Below, in pieces: positions 17,989 to 26,259 of a stretch of 64,000 nucleotides of DNA (positions are counted from its first letter, which is position 1; every line of letters begins with the position of its first letter). The notes below the pieces were generated by a model. It saw nothing but the letters and a program-made list of their open reading frames with translations, did not search any database and was not told the DNA's origin. This DNA comes from Bradyrhizobium sp. 200. GTDB lineage: Bacteria; Pseudomonadota; Alphaproteobacteria; Rhizobiales; Xanthobacteraceae. Location: contig NZ_CP064689.1 in assembly GCF_023100945.1 (NCBI RefSeq), forward strand, positions 744,001-808,000, written 5' to 3'. Both the position numbers and the translations under genes were made by a program.

Positions 17989-20442
17989 ATGCCTACGGTC
18001 ACAGAGCGAACCTCTTTTACTAAGGACATTCAAGGTCGTTATCTCTGCAATAAGCTTGCCGAGGTTGAGGCATGGAAGACAGCAGGGGGACGCCCATTCG
18101 ACTTCATCATCGTGGGCGGCGGGACCTTCGGCTCCGCGATCGCCGAACACCTGTGGTTCCGTCAGAAACAAGCCGGCGGTGGATTGCGCACGCTGGTCGT
18201 CGAAGCCGGCATGTTCACAATTCCCGAGCACGTCCAGAACACCGGCATCCAAGGCTTCGGCGATCCCGCGACTCCATTCTTTCTGAATGAGAACGCGCCG
18301 CAGCCGGAGCCTCCGCGCAACGAGGTCTGGGGCATTCCCTGGAAATCGGCGATTCCGTTCAAGGGGCTCGCCTATACGCTGGGCGGCAGATCACTCTATT
18401 GGGGAGGCTGGTCGCCCCGCCTCCTGGATGAGGAAATGTCGACTTGGCCCGCAGTCACCGTTGCTGACCTCAGCAGCCGCTATTTCGATGAGAGCTCAAG
18501 ACAGATCGGGGTCGACGAGGCCAACGATTTCATCTCCGGCGAGCTGCAGAATGGCTTGCGACGCCAGCTCTTCGACAATCTGGCCGGCGTCTCTGATGTA
18601 TTTTCCCTCGACGCTCTTCCGCCGTCTCCTCTTCTGAAGCCAGGCTCTGATCCTGCACAATTGCTTGGTCTATCTTCTACGGGCGGCCTTTCTCAAGCCG
18701 ACCTGCTGAATTTGCTGAAGCTTGAGGCGCCCCTCGCCGTGCAGGCACGCCCGCCTCATGCCGGCTTCTTTCCACTGAACAAGTTCAGCGTGGTCCCGCT
18801 CCTGATGAAGGCCGCCCGGACGGCAGTGAGCGACTCGAACGGCAATGACGCGGCAAAGGAATTCATGATCCTGCCGGACACCCATGTCTTGTCGCTGCGC
18901 ATGGTTCCAACTGCCATCGGCACGTGGAGGGTCACCGGCGTCGATACAAGTCGTGGCCCGATCGACCTAGCGCCGGGCGGCTCCGTCATCATCGCGGTCG
19001 GCACCATCGAAAACGCCAGGCTGGCGTTAGCCTCTTTTGATGGAACCGGACTTCCGACCTTGCCTCTGATAGGCAAGAATCTTGTCGCTCACCTGCGTTC
19101 GAATCTCGTTATACGAGTGCCCCGGGCTGCGATATCCGGCCTCTCCCCCGCAGTGAACGAACTGCAAACGGCGGCACTGTTTGTGAAGGGTCGTGCCACG
19201 CGGCAGAATGGTGATCTGATCGGCCGATTCCATCTTCAGATCTCGGCCAGCGGGGGCGGCAATACGGTCGGCGGTGAGGACGAACTCTATCGCAAAGTTC
19301 CCGATATCGATTTCTATGATCAGCTCCGTACTTCGACCGATACGCATGTCGCGATCGCGATCCGCGGCCTTGGTGAGATGGAGCCAGCCGATTCGGCCAA
19401 CCCTGGTGCCCACCCGAGCCGGGTCGATTTGAGTTCGCGACCCGACGAGTACGGAATTCGCCGCGCATCCGTAACGCTTACGCCGACGCAGCGCGACCAG
19501 GATCTCTGGGTCGCGATGGATGCGGCCATCCAGAAGATAGCAGCCATCTTCGCAAACGGGCAGCCGATGCAAGTCATCCAAAGCAACCAAGATGGGCTGG
19601 GAACCACTCATCACGAGGCCGGTACACTTTGGATGGGAACTGATGCGACGCGCAGCGTGACAGACGTCGACGGAAGATTTCACCACACCGAGAATCTGTA
19701 TGCGGCGGGCCCCGCGCTTTTCCCGAGCATCGGCTCGCCGAATCCGATGCTCACCGGTGTCGCACTTTCACGTCGCACAGGCGATCTCATAATGACGCCG
19801 CGGCCGTTCGCTGCCGATGCGGGCTTCGAGACACTATTCGATGGTACTTCTCTCGGCGACTGGACGATGTCGACCATCAGCAACCAGCCTGGGCGGGATG
19901 ACCCCGGCTCCTTCCGGGTCCGGCGCGGCATGTTGGAGGGACGGTCCGGAACGGATCTCGGCCTTCTGTGGCTGACGCGACCGACGCCCGCGCGGTACGT
20001 ACTGCGGTTGCAATGGATGATGACGGCGCCCGATAACAATTCAGGAGTATTAATTGGCTTCCCAGACCCGAGAAACGAAGGTTACAACAATACCGCCTAC
20101 GTCGGCGTCAACTTCGGCTTCGAGATCCAGATCGACGAATTGGCTCGGCCCGATAACGCGCCGATCCACCGAACAGGCGCTGTCTACTCCTTCAAGGGCC
20201 CGACCGACGGTCCGCTTGTTGTTCATCCGGTGGGAGAATGGAACGATTATGAAATTACGGTGGACGGTGTTGACTTCAGCGTCGCTCTGAACGGACAGAC
20301 GGTAAATCTTTTCCATTTCGCCGGCGATCCGCAGTCTCCGCGCCGTGGACTGCCATCGACCCCGCAGGACCCCCGTTTCATCGGTCTTCAGACACATACC
20401 GGCCGAGTATTCTTCCGCAATATACGGTGGAAGGGATTGTGA
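17989..20442 (+). CDS. GMC oxidoreductase fused to a DUF1080 (3-keto-glycoside hydrolase-like) domain
   Basis: An 817-residue two-domain protein. Residues about 35-600 are a GMC flavoprotein: dinucleotide motif IVGGGTFGS (about 41-49), the LGGRSLYWGGWSPR motif, and the C-terminal HHEAGTLWMG and GSPNPMLT motifs that carry the His and Asn of GMC active sites (about 541 and 583). Residues about 612-817 are a DUF1080 sandwich (ETLFDGTSLGDWTM; GFEIQIDE; GRVFFRNIRWKGL). In known families, GMC dehydrogenases can make 3-keto-glycosides and DUF1080 enzymes cleave them, so both steps may be in one chain. No signal peptide. The ATG at 17,989 has an AGGAGA site. Confidence 0.85.
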   Translation: MPTVTERTSFTKDIQGRYLCNKLAEVEAWKTAGGRPFDFIIVGGGTFGSAIAEHLWFRQKQAGGGLRTLVVEAGMFTIPEHVQNTGIQGFGDPATPFFLNENAPQPEPPRNEVWGIPWKSAIPFKGLAYTLGGRSLYWGGWSPRLLDEEMSTWPAVTVADLSSRYFDESSRQIGVDEANDFISGELQNGLRRQLFDNLAGVSDVFSLDALPPSPLLKPGSDPAQLLGLSSTGGLSQADLLNLLKLEAPLAVQARPPHAGFFPLNKFSVVPLLMKAARTAVSDSNGNDAAKEFMILPDTHVLSLRMVPTAIGTWRVTGVDTSRGPIDLAPGGSVIIAVGTIENARLALASFDGTGLPTLPLIGKNLVAHLRSNLVIRVPRAAISGLSPAVNELQTAALFVKGRATRQNGDLIGRFHLQISASGGGNTVGGEDELYRKVPDIDFYDQLRTSTDTHVAIAIRGLGEMEPADSANPGAHPSRVDLSSRPDEYGIRRASVTLTPTQRDQDLWVAMDAAIQKIAAIFANGQPMQVIQSNQDGLGTTHHEAGTLWMGTDATRSVTDVDGRFHHTENLYAAGPALFPSIGSPNPMLTGVALSRRTGDLIMTPRPFAADAGFETLFDGTSLGDWTMSTISNQPGRDDPGSFRVRRGMLEGRSGTDLGLLWLTRPTPARYVLRLQWMMTAPDNNSGVLIGFPDPRNEGYNNTAYVGVNFGFEIQIDELARPDNAPIHRTGAVYSFKGPTDGPLVVHPVGEWNDYEITVDGVDFSVALNGQTVNLFHFAGDPQSPRRGLPSTPQDPRFIGLQTHTGRVFFRNIRWKGL

Positions 20443-20862
20443 CTCATGAACGATGCCGCTGCGGTGTTAGCGCAGGGCAAACGCCGACGCAGTGAAGCTC
20501 GCGCGCGGGCTGCGCAATGCGCTCGACAAGACTGCATCCGCGAGCAAGTGAGCCGTCAACGTTGCGCATGAAGTCGGCCGAATGAGCGTCTGAGGCAGCC
20601 CTCAGGCGAAGGCAGCCATGAGGCGGGCACCATCAGCGGAGCCTTCTTCGTCTTGGCCATCGCCGTGCTCGGCGCTGCCATGGCTGCTGAAGGACGTCAG
20701 AAGCTCAACGGCTCCGACACGCGCGCGAAGGTTCAGAGATGGCCATCACCGATGTGCGCGACGCGAGGGGATCTAAGTCAATCGCACTCAGCATTGATGA
20801 AATGACAACGAGACATATGTCGTATGTCTCGTGCCTTTCCCTCGAACCAGCGAGGTAGGCGT
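20443..20862. other. Gene graveyard between the GMC gene and the ABC exporter
   Basis: 420 bp without an intact gene. It holds the tail of a lost DUF1259 gene (20,474-20,551) and a second coding-like stretch at about 20,621-20,770 that reads FFVLAIAVLGAAMAAEGRQ then LNGSDTRAK and, after a frame change, MAITDVRD. The latter looks like a decayed small exported protein. Confidence 0.5.
20474..20551 (+). pseudogene. C-terminal remnant of a DUF1259 gene
   Basis: The frame reads RANADAVKLARGLRNALDKT followed by a short tail and stop. It aligns residue by residue with the C-terminus of the intact DUF1259 protein at 13,891-14,778 (WANDDAIKLAKGLRAALDKS). No DUF1259 sequence is visible upstream because the GMC gene occupies it, so this is a truncated copy. 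Confidence 0.7.
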
Positions 20863-21615
20863 ATGACGGTCATGACTGCTGCCCCGGACCAACGTCTTGA
20901 GGAAGACGCACGGGTCCTGATGCAAGTCACCGATTTGACCAAAATGTATGGCGATCAGACTGCGCTCGCCGACGTATCTTTCTCCGTATCCGCCGGCGAA
21001 ATTCTCGGCCTCATCGGGCTAAATGGAGCCGGAAAGACGACCCTGCTGGAGGCGATTGCCGGTCTTCTGCCGGCTGACCGCGGCCGCATTGTTTGGCGCG
21101 GAACGGTCCTGCCATTGGGGCAACGCCGAGAGTTCATCTTCTATCTGCCGGACGGACTTCGGCCCTGGGAGGACCAATACGTCGCGCGAGTGCTTGCGTT
21201 ATTCGCGGGCGTCTACAGGCGTCCGGAAAGCCAGGTGGCAGGGACGGTGCGCGCCGTTGGACTGTCGCCGGTGCTGGAAAAACCCGTCTTCGCGTTGTCG
21301 AAAGGGTTTGGCCGCCGCCTGATGCTTGCGCTCGCGCTCCTCACGCCTCATCCGATGATTGTCATGGATGAGCCGCTCGACGGTTTCGACCTCAGACAGA
21401 CCCGCGAGATCATGAGTTTGCTCCGCCGCATAGCGGCAACGGGTCGCACGCTCGTTCTCGCGATCCATCAGCTTGTCGATGCCGAACGCGTCTGCGACCG
21501 CTTTGTGCTGCTCGCCGATGGCCGCGTCCGCGGCATTGGCACGCTCGACGAGCTTCGCGCGCACACAGAGCGGCCGTATGCAGGACTGGAGGAGGTGTTT
21601 CTTGCACTCACCTGA
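20863..21615 (+). CDS. ABC exporter ATP-binding subunit
   Basis: A 250-residue ABC ATPase: Walker A GLNGAGKT (about 52-59), signature LSKGFGRR in place of LSGGQ, Walker B MIVMDEPLDGFD, switch His in AIHQ. The start at 20,863 has a GAGG ribosome site; an upstream in-frame ATG exists. It resembles the ABC-2 type exporters (NodI/CcmA/Gld branch). Its last codons overlap the start of the permease gene, so both subunits are made together. Confidence 0.9.
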   Translation: MTVMTAAPDQRLEEDARVLMQVTDLTKMYGDQTALADVSFSVSAGEILGLIGLNGAGKTTLLEAIAGLLPADRGRIVWRGTVLPLGQRREFIFYLPDGLRPWEDQYVARVLALFAGVYRRPESQVAGTVRAVGLSPVLEKPVFALSKGFGRRLMLALALLTPHPMIVMDEPLDGFDLRQTREIMSLLRRIAATGRTLVLAIHQLVDAERVCDRFVLLADGRVRGIGTLDELRAHTERPYAGLEEVFLALT

Positions 21616-22981
21616 CACAGCGACGATCCGGTGGGCTCCCTTTCATCCCTTGGTCAACAAGGAGATGTGGGAAGTGTTGAGCGGTCGGGCGCTATGGACG
21701 ATGCTGCTCATCCTTTGCCCGTTGGTCGGCTACAGCTTCGTTCAGGCCGTCTCGCTCTACAGCGAGGCCAGCTCGGCTGCGCGCGAATCAGCGGCGCTTG
21801 CAAGTGGGCTGTCGCCACTCGATGGCATTCTAGTGCCGACGTTCGGGGCTTTCTACGTCGCCGTCACGCTGCTGTTTCCTTTTGTTGCGATCCGCGTCCT
21901 TGGTCGCGAAAAGGAATCGGGTGCGCTGCGCTTGCTGGTTCAGTTGCCCTACCGGGCATCGACATTGATCGCCAGTAAGATCGTGGCTGTGGCAGCAGCG
22001 TGGGCGGTCGCGACGATTCCCGTGATTTCCGCGCTCGTAGTTTGGGCAGTGCTCGATGGCCATCTCTATGCTGCGGAAACCATCAATCTGCTGTTGGGCC
22101 ACTTGTTGTATGGTCTGCTCATCGGTGCCATTGCGTTGTTCGCCGCATCCGTCTCCGAGAGCTCGGCGACTGCGGCCATTATTACCCTTGCATTCACGAT
22201 CGGCTCGTGGGTCCTGGATTTCGCACTGGCTGGCCAGCCCGGTCTGCTCGAATGGATTTCCCGGCTGTCGCTGACCCAGACGCTCCGTCCGTTCGAGCAA
22301 GGACTGCTTTCGGCAGGCCTTGTGTTTGGCATTGTGGGTACGATTGGCGGATTTGCCGGGCTTGCCACCATCTGGCTGCATCCCGGTGTGGCGCTCCTGG
22401 CGAAGCTCGTTCGATCGCTTTTCTGCGTAGCGGTAGCGGGCGGCATAGTCTTTCTCGCGACGCAGGTCAGGACTTCGTTCGATCTCACCGAAGACCGGCG
22501 CAACTCGTTTCCTGCCGCCGACGAAAGCGCGTTGGCGATGTTGCGCGAGCCGCTCGTCATCACTGTTCGCTTGGCTCCCGAAGATCCGCGCTATGCCGAT
22601 CTACGGCGAAACGTTATTGCCAAACTCGAGCGCACGCTTGCGAACGTCAGCGTCAGGCTTGCCGCGAGCGGGCAAAGCGTCATCGGCAGCGCCAGCGAGG
22701 AGGCTTACGGAGACGTCGCATATTCGTACGCAGGCCGCTCGGCCACCAGCCGATCAACCAGCCATCGCGAAGTCCTGCCGCTGCTCTACGAACTGGCTGG
22801 CATGCCTGTTCCGGCCCCTATCCCTGGCCAGGACTACCCGGGCTATCCGTTGGTCGCGAACGGGCAGACGGCGCTGCCGTGGTTCTTCGGCGTGCTTCCG
22901 CTCCTGATCGGCATTTTCTGGTGGTGGAGCTGCCGTGCTCCGCGCGTCCCGCAGCTCTTCAAAGACGGAGGTCAATCATGA
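21602..22981 (+). CDS. ABC-2 type permease with GldG-like extracytoplasmic part
   Basis: About 459 residues starting at TTG 21,602, which has a GGAGGAGG ribosome site inside the end of the ATPase gene. Roughly six helices lie in the first 290 residues (LLILCPLVGYSFVQAV; FYVAVTLLFPFVAIRVLG; IPVISALVVWAVL and others), including the REKESGALRLL loop of ABC-2 permeases. The C-terminal part (about 325-430) is an extracytoplasmic region (TEDRRNSFPAADESALAML) reminiscent of the auxiliary GldG-type component, then a final helix. So it looks like a GldF-GldG style fusion. Cargo unknown; the next gene overlaps it by ATGA. Confidence 0.8.
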   Translation: MHSPDTATIRWAPFHPLVNKEMWEVLSGRALWTMLLILCPLVGYSFVQAVSLYSEASSAARESAALASGLSPLDGILVPTFGAFYVAVTLLFPFVAIRVLGREKESGALRLLVQLPYRASTLIASKIVAVAAAWAVATIPVISALVVWAVLDGHLYAAETINLLLGHLLYGLLIGAIALFAASVSESSATAAIITLAFTIGSWVLDFALAGQPGLLEWISRLSLTQTLRPFEQGLLSAGLVFGIVGTIGGFAGLATIWLHPGVALLAKLVRSLFCVAVAGGIVFLATQVRTSFDLTEDRRNSFPAADESALAMLREPLVITVRLAPEDPRYADLRRNVIAKLERTLANVSVRLAASGQSVIGSASEEAYGDVAYSYAGRSATSRSTSHREVLPLLYELAGMPVPAPIPGQDYPGYPLVANGQTALPWFFGVLPLLIGIFWWWSCRAPRVPQLFKDGGQS

Positions 22982-23703
22982 AGATCAGCAAGGCCTTGAA
23001 GGCGATCGCGGTTGCGAATCTTGTCCTGGCGGTGTTGCTGCCACATGCGGATGCCGAGCAACCGAAAAAGATCGACTTTTCGGATGAAACTGTTGGCGCC
23101 GACCCGAAATCATTCCTGGGCGTCGTCGGCGTCTGGCGGATCGAGGCGGAGGACAACAACAAGGTCCTGGTCGTCGATGGACGGCAATGGAAGGAGGGTC
23201 AGGCGTCGGCCGGCCTCGCGGACAAGGCAAGGGCGCTCTACGGGGACCGCTATGCCGAGTTCCTTGACCGGGTGCAGGCCTTTGCGTATTTCCCGTACGC
23301 GGTTGCCAACGACGTGTCGGACTTTCGCAACGGAGAGATTACCATTCGCTTCAAAGGGGTTTCCGGCCGCATCGACCAGGCTGCCGGCATCCTGTTCAAT
23401 CTAAAACCGAATGGCGACTATTTGACGGTACGGGCCAACCCGCTCGAAAGCAATCTCGTGCTTTGGAAATTCGAAAAGGGCAAGCGATCCTCGGTGAAAT
23501 GGATTCGAAACACGCCGACACCGAGCCGCCAATGGCATGAACTCAAAGTTCGCATCGCCGGCAGCAAGGTTGAAGGCTATCTCAACGGTAAGCGCTACCT
23601 GGAGCACGAGCTGCCCGGGCCTGTCTCGGGACGCATCGGGCTGTGGTCCAAGGCGGACAGCTACGTGTACATCGACGATTTCGTGGTGGCGCCGGCCGAT
23701 TGA
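22978..23703 (+). CDS. Exported LamG/DUF1080-like protein coupled to the ABC exporter
   Basis: A 241-residue protein with a signal peptide (LKAIAVANLVLAVLLPHADA) and one sandwich domain (GRIDQAAGILFNL; DYLTVRANPLESNLVLW; GLWSKADSYVYIDDF). It is a paralogue of 8,788-9,486. Its ATG overlaps the permease stop (ATGA). Coupled translation with the ABC exporter suggests that the two act on the same envelope process, perhaps glycan handling. Catalytic residues cannot be identified with certainty. Confidence 0.82.
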   Translation: MKISKALKAIAVANLVLAVLLPHADAEQPKKIDFSDETVGADPKSFLGVVGVWRIEAEDNNKVLVVDGRQWKEGQASAGLADKARALYGDRYAEFLDRVQAFAYFPYAVANDVSDFRNGEITIRFKGVSGRIDQAAGILFNLKPNGDYLTVRANPLESNLVLWKFEKGKRSSVKWIRNTPTPSRQWHELKVRIAGSKVEGYLNGKRYLEHELPGPVSGRIGLWSKADSYVYIDDFVVAPAD

Positions 23704-23760
23704 CCGCAGATCCGCAAAGCGGACAGCCAGCCTTTTCATCTCGGAACGGATGGCGACAGT

Positions 23761-23853
23761 GTGAGATCTCTTCGAAACGCCCGCGGAGTGGTGCTCGGAG
23801 GTGCCGCGGCGACTTTGGTCGCGATTATGTCGCACGGCCAAACGAAGTCGTAG
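23761..23853 (+). CDS. Possible 30-aa hydrophobic peptide
   Basis: A GTG-started frame of 30 codons with one hydrophobic run (GVVLGGAAATLVAIM). It could be a small membrane peptide or the preserved signal sequence of a lost gene; no ribosome site stands out. Confidence 0.2.
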   Translation: MRSLRNARGVVLGGAAATLVAIMSHGQTKS

Positions 23854-23872
23854 TGCGTATCGGAGGAGAAAC

Positions 23873-24916
23873 CTAACGCGCCCCGCCAGCAGGCAACGTG
23901 GGCATGGTCGAAAAGTCCTTGGGGAGTTCGCCGGTGAGCGATTTCAAGAACGCCACGATCCCGTCCACGTCCTCGTCGGCGAGCGTCCGGCCGAGTTGCA
24001 CCCTCGCCATCACGCGTACGGCGTCGGGAAGCGTGGCGACCGATCCATCATGGAAATACGGTGGCGTCATCGCGACGTTCCGCAGCCCGGGTACTTTGAA
24101 CACGTACAGGTCCGCATCGTCCTTCGTCACGTCGAAACGGCCCTTGTCGATGTCCTTGCTTCCGGTCGCAAGCCAGTAATCCATTTGCGCGCCGAATTTC
24201 TGGAAGATCGCGCCGCCGACACCGGCACCATTGTGGCACGCGGCACACCCGACATCGACGAAGGTGCGCAGCCCCAAACGCGCCTGCGACGTCAACGCCA
24301 AGATGTTGCCGTCCAGGTACGCATCGAACGGTCCGGGTGTCGCGAGCGTCCGTTCATAGGCGCCGATCGCCAGACTGAGGTTGGTCGGAGTGATCGGGTC
24401 GTCCTCGTCGGGGAACGCGCGTCGGAACATCGCGAGATAGCCGCCGATCGATTTGATCTGCGCAATCCACGCGACGTGATCCGTATGTCCAGTGCTGAGC
24501 GCGCCGATCGCCGCTGTGATGGCTTGATCTTCGACGTCCTTGCGGTCGCCCCGCCAATTCGCAGCGAAGTCGCCGGCGATGTTCAATGCCGACGGCGCGT
24601 TGCGGGCGTGACGTCGGCCGCGCACGCCGATCGATTTTGTGAGCGCATCCGAGCCGTAGAGCGCGGGATTGTGGCAGCTGGAACAACTCACATTCTGATC
24701 GACCGACCAGCGCGGATCGAAGAACAACATTTTGCCGAGCACAACGCGTTCGGGCGCAAGCGGGCGCTCCGAGTCAGCAAAGTCGTGCGGCAGTTTCTTG
24801 AAGAGCGAACGAGCTTCCTGCAGCAGGGCCCGGTCGAGGTCTTGCGCCATCAAGGAAGCGGAGGTGAGCACGGCAATTGCGCATGCCGCGACCACGCCTG
24901 GCATCCAGAACTGCAT
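23873..24916 (-). CDS. Di-haem cytochrome c peroxidase (MauG/CcpA family)
   Basis: A 347-residue periplasmic protein with a signal peptide and two c-type haem sites, CSSCH (Cys78-His82) and CAACH (Cys224-His228), in the spacing normal for bacterial di-haem peroxidases. The LGKMLFFDPRWS start of the first domain and the MTPPYFHDGSVATL segment of the second are family hallmarks. It reduces peroxide or, in MauG relatives, oxidises protein side chains. The cupin gene lies 24 bp upstream on the same strand. Confidence 0.92.
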   Translation of the reverse strand: MQFWMPGVVAACAIAVLTSASLMAQDLDRALLQEARSLFKKLPHDFADSERPLAPERVVLGKMLFFDPRWSVDQNVSCSSCHNPALYGSDALTKSIGVRGRRHARNAPSALNIAGDFAANWRGDRKDVEDQAITAAIGALSTGHTDHVAWIAQIKSIGGYLAMFRRAFPDEDDPITPTNLSLAIGAYERTLATPGPFDAYLDGNILALTSQARLGLRTFVDVGCAACHNGAGVGGAIFQKFGAQMDYWLATGSKDIDKGRFDVTKDDADLYVFKVPGLRNVAMTPPYFHDGSVATLPDAVRVMARVQLGRTLADEDVDGIVAFLKSLTGELPKDFSTMPTLPAGGAR

Positions 24917-24940
24917 GCCGACCTCCTGTTTGCGCCGCTC

Positions 24941-25378
24941 CTACGACTTCTTTCCGAGGATGATGAGCGGCTTGTCCTTGTTGCTTCGACTGTGAATCAC
25001 TAAGACCTTTGCCGTAGCGCTCGTGCTCTCGTTTCGCGCCGTATGAAAGACGTCGCCGGGGATCACGCCAGTGTCGCCGATGTTGATGGTCTTGAGTTCC
25101 TGTCCGTTAACCTCGACCGTCAATGTGCCTTCGATTCCGAACAGGAGTTCTTGTGCGCCCGGATGTGCATGGCAAGGCGCAGCCGCGCCCGGCGGAAATT
25201 CAACGACCGTGACCACGGTCTCCTGAACCTTCTGGCCCTGGCCTTCCAGATCACTGCGCAAGATCTGGTTGGCCTTCGGTCCTCCTGTCGGCGTCTGCGG
25301 CCATGCCGCAGGCGCCACGGCGGAGGCGGTAAGAGCGGCACCGGCGATCTGCAGGAAGCGGCGGCGGACCTGCTGCAT
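24941..25378 (-). CDS. Tat-exported cupin-domain protein
   Basis: A 145-residue protein with a twin-arginine-type leader (QQVRRRFLQIAGAALTASA) and a single cupin barrel with both motifs: PPGAAAPCHAHPGAQELLFGIEG (His pair and Glu) and the later PGDVFHTARN (His). A folded, metal-bound cupin exported by Tat is a common arrangement. It is divergent from the two-component genes and probably cotranscribed with the di-haem peroxidase. Confidence 0.88.
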   Translation of the reverse strand: MQQVRRRFLQIAGAALTASAVAPAAWPQTPTGGPKANQILRSDLEGQGQKVQETVVTVVEFPPGAAAPCHAHPGAQELLFGIEGTLTVEVNGQELKTINIGDTGVIPGDVFHTARNESTSATAKVLVIHSRSNKDKPLIILGKKS

Positions 25379-25581
25379 GGCGATCTCCTCGAGCGCAGTC
25401 TGTTCACGCGTACCACCGGACCTTATGGCTGTCCGTTTAAGGCAGTTTTATCGCCAGAACCCGGTGCGGCTGCCCACGCACACGAACGGGTGATCGAGCC
25501 CGCCTTAAATCTGCGTTAAAAGTCGCATGTTCGGCTGGCCCAGCTCCGGCGACTGCAATCCTGTCTAAACGCAGGTGACAC

Positions 25582-26259
25582 TTGCGGCTGTTGCTGATCG
25601 AGGATGAAGCCCGCATCGTGCAGCTGCTCACGGCAGCTTTGGCGCACGCGAACTTTGTTGTCGACGCTGTCAGTACCGGTGTCGATGGCCGTGCGGCGCT
25701 CGCCGCCGCGCCGTATGACGCGGCGATCCTCGATCTCGGCCTGCCTGACGGCGACGGGCTCGCACTGCTTCTCGCGACGAGAGCGAGCGGAAATCAAATT
25801 CCGGTCCTCATCCTCACCGCCCGGGACGCCGTGGAGGATCGGGTCCGCGGGCTCGACAGCGGAGCGGACGATTATCTCGTGAAGCCCTTCGCCACGACCG
25901 AGCTGATCGCACGCCTCAAAGCGCTCCTGCGTCGCCCCGGAGGCGCTCTCGGTACCATCCTGCAGGCAGGCAACGTCGCCTTGGACACGATCGGACGCGA
26001 TGTCACCGTCGGTCTGGTGCGCATCGTTCTGCCCCGACGCGAGAGTGCGACGCTCGAGCTCCTGATGCGCCGAGTCGGGCGGGTCGTGCCCAAGACGATT
26101 CTCGAGGAAAAGCTCTACGGAATCGATGACGAGCTCGAATCGAATGCCGTTCCTGTGCACGTCCATCACCTACGCCGCAAGCTGCAGCGGGCGGGGGCGA
26201 CCGTCGAAATCCATACCGTTCGCGGTGTCGGCTATCTGCTCGAAGAAACTAGGTCATGA
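25582..26259 (+). CDS. OmpR-family response regulator
   Basis: A 225-residue regulator: receiver domain with Asp51 (AILDLGLPDG), acidic pair ED at 8-9, Thr/Lys switch residues (LTARD, KPF), and a C-terminal winged-helix DNA-binding domain (about 130-222). The start is TTG 25,582 with GCAGGTG upstream. The histidine kinase gene overlaps its stop (ATGA). It diverges from the cupin/peroxidase pair, which it may control. Confidence 0.92.
   Translation: MRLLLIEDEARIVQLLTAALAHANFVVDAVSTGVDGRAALAAAPYDAAILDLGLPDGDGLALLLATRASGNQIPVLILTARDAVEDRVRGLDSGADDYLVKPFATTELIARLKALLRRPGGALGTILQAGNVALDTIGRDVTVGLVRIVLPRRESATLELLMRRVGRVVPKTILEEKLYGIDDELESNAVPVHVHHLRRKLQRAGATVEIHTVRGVGYLLEETRS

Noticed and set aside
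23801..25003. A 400-codon + frame opposite the di-haem peroxidase
   Set aside because: Shadow frame; both CXXCH haem motifs are on the - strand.
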